A stretch of 14,571 bases of DNA from positions 1 through 14,571 of the forward strand of contig SFPF01000097.1 in the NCBI GenBank assembly GCA_004552155.1, read 5' to 3'. Below are positions 1 through 6,248 of this stretch, piece after piece. Positions within the stretch are counted from its first letter, which is position 1, and the number at the start of each line of letters is the position of its first letter. The position numbers and the translations under genes were made by a program. Below the pieces are notes generated by a model, which saw only the letters and a list, made by a program, of their open reading frames with translations, made no database searches and was not told the DNA's origin. The DNA is from Bacteroidales bacterium (GTDB taxonomy: Bacteria > Bacteroidota > Bacteroidia > Bacteroidales > Bacteroidaceae).

Positions 1-449
1 GTTGTCTGCAGCCATTTCAATAGCGGTTATTTTTCAGACTATTTTCGTTGTTTTCCTGCATTAGATTGCACATGTGGCGGGGGTAAAGGTAACCATTTAT
101 TTCCAAAGTACCAAACATGCATGCTTTGTGTCTCTACTTTTCTTCCTTTCACCGATTACCTTATAATAATAGTCACGCAAGGCGAAAAATTCAATATTTG
201 GGGCAAGTTTTTCTCAAAAAGGTTCTAGTCAGCTATTTCTTTCGCTCCTCTATGTTCCCATCCAAATCAAATCGCTCAAATTTTTTCCTGGCATACTTTT
301 GTCCATTCTCTATCATCTTTCTTAGTCTATTGGGGCCTGCCAAGACCATGCGCTACGAATAAAGAACCCGCATTTTGCAAAGTGCTCTTTGCAGGGAGCC
401 GCTGACTTGCTAAAAGATGGTTACGAAAGGGCGGTTTCTCGGAAAAATG

Positions 450-482
450 TTTGGCAGAAAAGATTTTTGCCCCTTATCTTTG
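450..482 (+). promoter_or_regulatory. Bacteroides-type promoter candidate (distal)
   Basis: TTTG at 450-453, 21 bp of spacing, then TATCTTTG at 475-482. This fits the Bacteroidota sigma-ABfr consensus (TTTG or TTG, about 19-21 bp, TAnnTTTG). It would start transcription near 490 and read through the repeat at 492-540 towards the small gene at 630. Confidence 0.45.
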
Positions 483-491
483 CATAAGATA

Positions 492-540
492 GGCTGCGGC
501 TCGGCAATTTCAAGTAAACTTGATTGCGCTCACCTTGCAC
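492..540 (+). repeat. Palindromic intergenic repeat, copy A (divergent)
   Basis: Follows the plan of copies B and C at 924-1081: a GGCTGCGGCTCGGC left side, a short perfect hairpin (CAAGT-AA-ACTTG at 511-522), then GCGCTCACCTTGCAC. The hairpin stem differs in sequence from copy C but keeps its pairing, which supports selection on structure. It abuts the -7 box at 541. Confidence 0.6.
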
Positions 541-548
541 TATCTTTG
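520..548 (+). promoter_or_regulatory. Bacteroides-type promoter candidate (proximal)
   Basis: TATCTTTG at 541-548 is a perfect TAnnTTTG match. A TTG lies at 520-522 with 18 bp of spacing, slightly short of the usual 19-21. The -33 element sits inside the palindromic repeat at 492-540, so the repeat may have supplied half of the promoter. Transcription would start near 555, leaving a leader of about 75 nt that contains the hairpin at 592-610. Confidence 0.45.
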
Positions 549-591
549 CACTAACAACAACACAAAACAATAGGTATATAGTTCAGAAGAA

Positions 592-610
592 GCCCCGCAA
601 GTTGCGGGGC
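592..610 (+). promoter_or_regulatory. Leader hairpin upstream of the 55-codon gene
   Basis: GCCCCGCAA and TTGCGGGGC are perfect complementary arms around one central G; in practice this is a 7-bp GC stem with an AAGTT loop. It ends 19 bases before the ATG at 630 and is followed by AAAATTT rather than a T-run, so it does not look like a plus-strand terminator. It may stabilise the mRNA or act on translation. AAGGAAAAG follows just before the start codon. Confidence 0.5.
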
Positions 611-629
611 AAAATTTAAGGAAAAGATT

Positions 630-797
630 ATGAAACAGATGCAGAACAATTTGGACAACACAGAGAGAATTAACGGGAAGAAGACACTTGCCAACCGTCT
701 CGAAATGCTTCGCTACAGCCTCCAGCGTTATCGCGAGATGCGCAACGGCGCGAAGTGCCAGGACATTCTCTCGCAAATCAGGCTGGCAGAGGCATAA
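630..797 (+). CDS. Small basic protein of unknown function, 55 aa
   Basis: An ATG at 630 opens a 55-codon frame ending in TAA at 795-797. The product starts MKQMQNNLDN and ends QIRLAEA. It has no signal peptide or membrane segment; residues 20-55 are predicted by eye to be helical and are rich in Arg, Glu and Leu (for example LEMLRYSLQRYREMR), with one Cys. I do not recognise the family. Evidence that it is real is contextual: two good Bacteroides-type promoters upstream, a leader hairpin, an AAGGAAAAG purine stretch before the ATG, and a strong intrinsic terminator 58 bases after the stop. This gives a compact monocistronic unit. A longer minus-strand frame across the same bases (851-540) lacks such signals. 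Confidence 0.6.
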   Translation: MKQMQNNLDNTERINGKKTLANRLEMLRYSLQRYREMRNGAKCQDILSQIRLAEA

Positions 798-855
798 ACG
801 CCCCGATTGCCTTTTCTTTTTGCTTACGACATCACTGCCTTTGGGCAACACTTAT

Positions 856-895
856 ATCTGCCGCGCAAGATTATTCTTACGCGGCAGATTTTTTT
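856..895 (+). terminator. Intrinsic terminator of the 55-codon gene
   Basis: ATCTGCCGCG (856-865) pairs perfectly with CGCGGCAGAT (880-889), with a further AAGA/TCTT inner stem and a TTAT loop. Seven T residues follow (889-895). This is a textbook rho-independent terminator on the plus strand. Confidence 0.85.
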
Positions 896-923
896 GATCA
901 TGCAAACGCGCCTTTTCTTGACA

Positions 924-988
924 TTTTCGGCTGCGCTCGGTATAGCCCGAACAAGTTCAGCTCTGCACTCGTTTGCACGAAAATTTCC
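924..988 (+). repeat. Palindromic intergenic repeat, copy B
   Basis: Runs from TTTTCGGCTGCGCTCGG through the palindrome CCGAAC-AA-GTTCAG (one mispaired position) to GCACTCGTTTGCACGAAAATTTCC. Its tail is partly duplicated at 989-1007 (CTCGCTTGCACGAAAATTT). It matches copy C over its length with a few differences. Translations of this element form spurious frames in several phases. Confidence 0.8.
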
Positions 989-1016
989 CTCGCTTGCACG
1001 AAAATTTGCTTTGAGA

Positions 1017-1081
1017 TTTTCGGCTGCGCTCGGCATAGCCCGAACAAGTTCGGCTCTGCGCTCGCTTGCACGAAAATTTCC
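1017..1081 (+). repeat. Palindromic intergenic repeat, copy C
   Basis: The cleanest copy here: TTTTCGGCTGCGCTCGGCAT, then CCGAAC-AA-GTTCGG as a perfect 6-bp stem around AA (1040-1053), then CTCTGCGCTCGCTTGCACG. The outer flanks are also partly complementary (GCTCGGC against GCGCTCGC), so a longer imperfect hairpin is possible. It sits directly downstream of copy B in the same orientation. Confidence 0.8.
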
Positions 1082-1111
1082 GAACCGCAGCCTTTCTTAT
1101 GCAAAGAAATA

Positions 1112-1137
1112 GCGGACGTGCCCGAAAGCACGTCCGC
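1112..1137 (-). terminator. Terminator downstream of the lipoprotein gene
   Basis: GCGGACGTGC (1112-1121) and GCACGTCCGC (1128-1137) form a perfect 10-bp stem with a CCGAAA loop. On the minus strand it is followed by TATTTCTTTG, a T-rich tail. It lies 38 bases beyond the stop of the lipoprotein frame at 1176. Confidence 0.7.
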
Positions 1138-1175
1138 CCTGAAATAATCTAATACCTATAACGCTATATCGAGGC

Positions 1176-2689
1176 TTAATAGTCAGCGTTGTTGGGATCG
1201 AAGTTTGTCCAGCCGTCGAGCCAGTTCTCCGTGCCGAATGCGCCGATAAAGCCTACTTGGTCGAAACCAGAGCCTGCGCCGGCAAAGGAGGCAGCACCCA
1301 GCAGCGGGCTGCCGGCGAGAGGCATGAAACCCTGCTTGACGCCAGGCAGCAGCGTGCCGCCGAGGAGCATTTCGCCAGCCGTAGAGAGCTTGTTGCCTGC
1401 CTGCGAGAGGAAGAACTCGGAGGAGTAAGACTGGCGCGTGGCATCGAGCACCACATTGTTACGGGCATCGTAGAGCACATCGTCGTAAATCTTGTTGGCA
1501 TCGCTGCCCGTTACGTCCATGTCGGCGAACCAGATGTTCTGCAACTTGATGTTGCCGGCTTTGGCTACATCAACCGTGTTGCCCTTTTCGCCGTCGATAA
1601 TCAGGCCGATAGGCCAGCCCATGGCGATAGAGTTGATGCAGTTGAGGCGCGAGCCGCGACGGATTTGCATGGCGCTTTGGAACTTGCCGAGGGCGCTACC
1701 GTTGTTGGGGAAGTAAGAGCCGCCGTTGATAAACGTGCTGTTGTTGGCGAAACCCTCGGTGTACTTCGGGCCGATGAAGGTGATGTTGCTGAATGTGGCG
1801 GTGGTAAAGGGAGAAGCGGTGGAGCCGCTGGCATCGTTGTCGCTCTCGAAACCGTTGCTCTGGCTGCCGTCGGCAATTACTGCACGTTGCCGCAGAAGCC
1901 GTTGTCGGTGTCGAAGTCGTCGTCCCAGCCCTTGTAGGCTATGAGATACTTAGCGTTGACCGTGCCGCCGAACCACTCGAAAGAGTCGTCGTTAGAGTAG
2001 GACACCTGAATGTGGTCGAGCTGCGTGCCGTTGCCCACAGAGCCGAGCGTAAGGCCGTTGATCTCCTTGTCGGTCTGGAAGGGATAGCCGGCAAATTCGA
2101 TGCGCACGTAGCTGAGCGCGCCCGAGTTGTCAGCAGGATTGCTGCCGCCGTGCTTGGTGCGCGGACCGCCTTCAATCTGTGCTTCGCCAGCGTTGTGGGG
2201 AGCTTGGCCGCAGATGATGAGACCGCCCCAGTCGCCGGGCTTGCGGTTGCCCTTTTCGGCAGCAGAGGTGAATACAATAGGAGCGTTGGCAGTGCCGCGA
2301 GCCCAGAGTTTGCCGCCGCGTTCTACGATGAGCGCAGCTTTCGTCTTCTTGTCGCCGCGGATCACGGTGCCCGGCTCGATGGTCAGTTCAGAGCCATTGG
2401 CAATGTACACCCAGCCGCGCAGGGTGTACGTGCCCTTGGGGAGAGTCTGCTTGCCTTTGAACACAAATTCCTGGTCACCGTTGCCGATAACGTTGCCTTC
2501 GAAGAGGAGGTTGTCGGCTGCTTTCACGCCGTTGTCCTCGCTCCAGTTGCGCTCTTCTGTCTGCGTTCCGCCGCCGCCGTCTTGGTTGTTGCTGTTTTCA
2601 TCATCGTCGCTGCATCCGCAGAAGAAAGCGGCGGAGCAAAGGGTTAAGGCCGCGAAGGCCACTCGGAAACAAAACGTTTTTCCTTTCAT
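1176..2689 (-). pseudogene. Surface lipoprotein with beta-helix-like repeats, frame broken by a small deletion
   Basis: The start at 2689 gives a lipoprotein signal peptide with the lipobox region FFCGC (Cys26), followed by S-D-D-D-E. In Bacteroidota, such acidic residues after the lipid Cys are a surface-export signal. The body resembles a family of about 500-residue Bacteroidota proteins with Gly/Asn-rich right-handed beta-helix-like strands: TVIRGDKKTKAALIVERGG, PGDWGGLIICG, DDSFEWFGGTVNAKYLIAYKG. The frame stops at TAA (1877-1879) after GFCGNVQ. The next frame carries the rest: IADGSQSNGFESDND, then MQIRRGSRLNCINSIAMGWP, to the stop at 1176. Family members have roughly 8 more residues between these blocks, so I infer a deletion of about 25 nt near 1875-1880 that also shifts the frame. 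Total length otherwise fits. It lies downstream of the receptor gene on the same strand, so it is its probable surface partner; the ligand is unknown. Confidence 0.75.
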
Positions 2690-2784
2690 AATTTAGATAG
2701 ATTGGTTGATAGTATGGGGCGGATATGCGCCCCGGGTTTGTTAATTATGTGATTGAAAATAGTTCGTTTTCAACAGACGTTTGG

Positions 2785-2840
2785 CGGCGGCTCGGCATAA
2801 TCCAAGTAAACTTGGCTTCTGCGCTCGCCTTGCACAAACG
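2785..2840 (+). repeat. Palindromic intergenic repeat, copy D (compensated stem)
   Basis: CGGCTCGGCATAA, then CCAAGT-AA-ACTTGG (a perfect 6-bp stem around AA, 2802-2815), then CTTCTGCGCTCGCCTTGCAC. Compared with CCGAAC-AA-GTTCGG in copy C, paired stem positions have changed on both sides while pairing is kept. It fills the 196-bp gap between the receptor and lipoprotein genes. Confidence 0.75.
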
Positions 2841-2885
2841 TTGACTGCATTAACCGCGCCGGAGAGGCCGGAGGCGCATCGGATA

Positions 2886-5671
2886 TCAGAACTTATACGA
2901 TGCCGAGAGGCTGAACGAGCGTCCGGGGCGGTAGCTGCGCGTCACTTCTTGGACACTGCGCTGCGTGCCGTCGGCAAGGGTCACGTCGTTGAACTGCTTG
3001 AACACCACCTTCTCGGCTAAAACGTCCTTCACGCCGAGGCGCACGCGCCATTTGCCGAATGTGCGGGCGCAGGAGAGGTCGAGCGCGTTGCGCGGCATCT
3101 CGTAAGAGTCGGGGATATTCACGCTCTGGTCGCCCGTGGTGCCGAGGCTGCGCCCCACGCCGATGAGGCGCTTGCCGATGCGGTTGTAGAGCACGGTGGC
3201 TTCCCAGCCTTTATGCTCGTAGAAGATGCCGCAATTCACGAGATAGGGCGACTGTCCCTGCATGGGGCGGTTCTTCTGCCGCGAGCCGTCCTCGAAGAAC
3301 ACGCGGCTCTTGATGAGCGAGCCGTTGAAGAGCAGCGTGAAGTCTTTCAAACCGATGAAACCGAGGTTTTTGCGCACGTCGAGCTCGAGGCCGAGGCTGA
3401 TGGCACGGTCGGCGTTCTGATAAGAATATACGAGGTCGGTGCCGCCGGCCACGGTGTAGGTCCATTCTATCGGGTCGTTGAAGTTCTTTACGAAAACTGC
3501 GAGCGAAATCTCGTCGCCCTTGGCGGGATACCATTCGTAGCGCAGGTCGGCATTGTCCACGTGGCAGGAGCGCAGGTTAGTATTGCCCTGAACGGAGCCG
3601 GGGAGGTCGAAGCTCGGGGCGGTTGATGGTGCGGCCGTAGGAGGCGCGGAGCTGCTGCTCTTTGGGCAGCCGCCACGTGAAGTTGAACGAGGGGAAGAAG
3701 TCGTTATCTTCAAAAAACTTGCTCATCGGGCTCTTCTCATAGTCGCGCGTGTTGCTGATGAGTTCCATGCGGTCGTGCTCGAAGCGCACGCCGGCGTAGA
3801 TGTTCACCGTGCCGATGGGGAGCGACAGCCCTGCATAGCCTGCGGCGTTGAGGCGGCGGCCCTGATAGTCGTTGCGCAGCTTCGTGTCGTCCAGCATATA
3901 AAAGCCCTGTTCGTCAAGGTATTCCTCCTCGCCGAGAAGCCAGGGAATGGAATTACGGAAATCAGAAGGGAGGTTGTTGGCGACAGGGTTGAAACCGTAA
4001 ATAAAGCTGCGTGTGCGATAGTCGCGGCTGCGGTATTCGCCATAGCTGCCCACGCGGAGTTCGGGTTCTATCTTCTTGCCCTCGCAAAACTTGAAGCGGT
4101 AATTGAGCGCGGCAGAGCCGATGTGCTCTTTAAGGAAAGTAAACTCGCGGTTGATGTCGTTGGCAGTGTAAAGCTCGATGTTGCCCGTTTCGTACTGGTC
4201 GTTCAGCACGTAGCGGCGACGGTCGGGCATGTTGCGGTTGGCAAAGGCGTAGCCCACGCTCCAGTCGAGCGAGTGTGCGCCTTCGGCGAGTTTGCTCGTT
4301 AGTTGCGTGTTGTAGACCGTGCGGCTGCTGTAATAATATTCAGCCTCACGCGCAGCGTTGCTCTGCGCATCGATGCCCGTGCGGTCGGTGTAGCGCGACT
4401 TGCCGAGCTGGTTGAAGATGTTTTTCCACTCATAGCGCCCCTTCTTGCCGGCGGGCACGAACGTGAGGTTGAGCATTGCGCCGAGGCGTGCGTCCTCAGA
4501 ATATTGGCGGTCGGTGTAGCGGTGCATGAAGACGCTGCAATCGTGCGTGAGGTCGTATGCGCCGAAGAGCGCGTTCTCCATAGGCGCATAGGTGGTGCGT
4601 GTGTTAGAGTAGTTGAGCGAGGCAAGCACGGCCCAAAGCGCGCCCTTGTCCGTTTCGCGCGAGCGGTTGATGTCGGCGGAGAAATTGAGGTCGGGGCGGA
4701 AGCCGCGCTTACGCACGCGCCAGTCGTTGCAGAGCCCGCCGCTTAGGGGACTTACCGCATCGTCGGCCACGCCAAGCTGCTCCAGTTTCGTGTCGATGCC
4801 CGAGGAAAGGCCGCGCAAGCCGTTGTCGAAACCGAGGAAATCCGTGCCGCTGCTCATGGTCGAGAAAAAGTCGCGGAAGTGCGTGCGGTCGTTCACCGAC
4901 GCGCCGATTGATAGGCTCGCCGTGTTGCGGTTGGGCACCTCTTTCGTCTCAATCTTGATAAAGCCGCCGCTGAAATCAGCGGGATATTCCGGCGCGGGCG
5001 ACTTTACGATTTGCAAGTTGTCTACCTGCGAGGAGGGAATGACATCGAAAGAGAAGGCGCGCTGGTCGGCCTCGCTCGACGGCACTGCCGAACCGTTGAT
5101 CCATACATTATTATATCTCTGCGATAGGCCGCGCACCATGACAAACTTCTTGTCGATGATGGAGATGCCGGGCACGCGGCGGATAATCTCGGAGGCGTCC
5201 TTATCTTGCGTCTTGGCAATCTGCGCCGCCGACACGCCGCTCTGCACCACGAGGCTGTGGCGCTCGATGTTCACCATCGCCACCTCCGTGTTGCGCTGCG
5301 CCTGCGCTTTCACGGTGGCCGTGCCGAGCGTTGTCTCCAAAGGCTCGAGGCGGAACACGGTAAGCGTGTCTACGTCGGGGCGCTCGGCGGTCTGCTCGAG
5401 ACGTTTATAGCCCAGATAAGTGAATTGCAGTTTCACGCGCTTCGCGCCGCGTTCCAGCGGCAGCACGAATACGCCGAGCTCGTCCGTCTGCACGGCAGGC
5501 CCTTGCGGCATAGTCTTCACCGTCACTCCCATAAGCCATTCGCCCGTCACGGCATCTACCACGCTCTACCACGCGGCCGCGAAAGGCGGCGGGGGCGGCG
5601 GCACGGAGCGAGGCGGTCAGCATCATCAAAATCAAAAGAACAAGAACTTTGTAGTTTCTTCTTAACATCAT
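2886..5671 (-). pseudogene. TonB-dependent outer-membrane receptor, frame broken twice
   Basis: Read across the breaks, this is a receptor of about 925 residues. The ATG at 5671 gives a signal peptide (MMLRRNYKVLVLLILMM...), then a CarboxypepD_reg-like domain (GRVVDAVTGEWLMGVTVKT to FTYLGYKRL), a plug domain (DASEIIRRVPGISI, MVRGLSQRYNNVWINGSAVP, PADFSGGFIKIETK) and a 22-strand-type barrel ending SASYKF. Break 1: TCTACCACGC is tandemly duplicated at 5555-5574, which shifts the frame just after the signal peptide; removing one copy restores GRVVDAVTGEW. Break 2: near 3610-3616, NRPE is followed out of frame by FDLPGSVQGN. Relatives have about 11 residues in between (NRPEFRE...YYDFD), so a deletion of about 32 nt is inferred. 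Without a signal peptide and with a cut barrel the product cannot be a working receptor. The substrate cannot be told from sequence. It is upstream of the lipoprotein gene on the same strand, 196 bp apart. Confidence 0.8.
5555..5574 (-). repeat. 10-bp tandem duplication causing a frameshift
   Basis: Two exact copies of TCTACCACGC (plus-strand reading) lie at 5555-5564 and 5565-5574 inside the receptor gene. On the coding strand this is GCGTGGTAGA twice. One copy gives an open frame; two copies shift it by +1. Confidence 0.9.
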
Positions 5672-5716
5672 AAATACACCATATTATCTTTTTACGCTGC
5701 AAAGTTCGCCCCTCTT

Positions 5717-5745
5717 TGTAACGATAGCGTTCCAAATCCGTTACA
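5717..5745. promoter_or_regulatory. Possible operator upstream of the receptor gene
   Basis: TGTAACG (5717-5723) and CGTTACA (5739-5745) are a perfect 7-bp inverted repeat with 15 bp between arms. A nested AACG-ATAG-CGTT dyad spans 5720-5731. The site begins 46 bp upstream of the receptor ATG at 5671, a typical place for a dimeric regulator. No regulator can be assigned from sequence alone. I did not find a clean TAnnTTTG box; GAACTTTG (5700-5707, minus) is the nearest. Confidence 0.3.
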
Positions 5746-5920
5746 TAGGTGTGAACATTGTAAACAGCAGGCGGAGCAAACCGCAAAAAAGGCAGAAAAG
5801 CTGCGTTGCTTGTAAGAAAAAGGCAGTTATTTGCCTGCTAATAATCCAAAAAGTTCGTACTTTTGCAAAATCCCATACAATATTATATATATAGCCCATA
5901 ATTTTATTGTAACGATTTTA

Positions 5921-6020
5921 GTAAACAAGTAAACAAGTAAACAAGTAAACAAGTAAACAAGTAAACAAGTAAACAAGTAAACAAGTAAACAAGTAAACAA
6001 GTAAACAAGTAAACAAGTAA
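5921..6020 (+). repeat. 8-bp tandem array, 12 full GTAAACAA units
   Basis: Twelve identical GTAAACAA units run from 5921 to 6016, plus a partial GTAAA at the end. The units are identical and have no spacers, so this is a simple-sequence array and not CRISPR. It runs into palindromic repeat copy E and lies about 230 bp upstream of the T9SS cargo gene. A frame on the minus strand here only translates the array (TCLLVYLF repeats). The rest of the 577-bp gap (5672-6248) holds the possible operator, this array, copy E and the 61-bp inverted repeat. Confidence 0.95.
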
Positions 6021-6089
6021 ATTTTCGTGCAAGCGAGAGCAGAGCCGAACTTGTTCGGGTTATGCCGAGCGCAGCCGAAAATCTCAAAG
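6019..6089 (-). repeat. Palindromic intergenic repeat, copy E
   Basis: Minus-oriented copy containing CCGAAC-TT-GTTCGG. It matches 8798-8868 as a 71-bp direct repeat with three substitutions, so copies E and F flank the T9SS cargo gene in the same orientation. Confidence 0.85.
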
Positions 6090-6107
6090 CAAAAATCTCA
6101 AAGAAAG

Positions 6108-6168
6108 CAAGACAAGTTTCTATTGTAAAATATAATTAGCAAGACATCTCTGTCTCGTCTACTCGTTT
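6108..6168 (+). repeat. 61-bp inverted repeat, left arm
   Basis: Begins CAAGACAAGTTTCTATTG and ends GTCTCGTCTACTCGTTT. By base-by-base comparison it is the exact reverse complement of 8870-8930. It contains a small hairpin (AGACA-TCTC-TGTCT). It ends 80 bp upstream of the cargo gene ATG. Confidence 0.92.
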
Positions 6169-6248
6169 ACTTGTAAACTCGTCTACTAATAAATGAACGA
6201 TTTATCATCAATATTTTCTAAAAACCAACACACACAACCAAAAAACGT

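Larger units (their letters stand above)
1..629. other. Region without a recognisable gene, upstream of the 55-codon gene
   Basis: I find no convincing gene here. The longest plus-strand frame (117-362) has no recognisable domain or organised start. A 33-codon minus-strand frame (118 down to 17) begins ATGTTTGGTACT but matches nothing I know; it may be a tiny gene or chance. A perfect 7-bp stem with a 4-base loop lies at 376-393 (TGCAAAG / CTTTGCA). The right part holds two Bacteroides-type promoter motifs and a degenerate copy of the palindromic repeat (492-540), all listed separately. Confidence 0.5.

Noticed and set aside
540..851. 103-codon minus-strand frame opposite the 55-codon gene
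   Set aside because: No minus-strand promoter or terminator; the terminator and promoter signals all fit the plus-strand small gene.
1112..1137. Hairpin as a regulatory leader
   Set aside because: Position after the lipoprotein stop and the T-rich minus-strand tail make a terminator the simpler reading.
755..1147. Overlapping open frames across 755-1147 on both strands
   Set aside because: They are translations of the terminator and palindromic repeats B and C (FSAALGIARTSSAL pattern).
1257..1937. 226-codon plus-strand open frame, and a 211-codon one at 2012-2647
   Set aside because: Antisense to the lipoprotein gene; high GC at third positions opens the complementary strand. Products show no family resemblance.
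5921..6020. CRISPR array
   Set aside because: Units are 8 bp, contiguous and identical, without spacers; no cas genes nearby.
5827..6087. 86-codon minus-strand frame with TCLLVYLF repeats
   Set aside because: Pure translation of the 8-bp array and palindromic repeat E; the same peptide pattern appears wherever these repeats occur.
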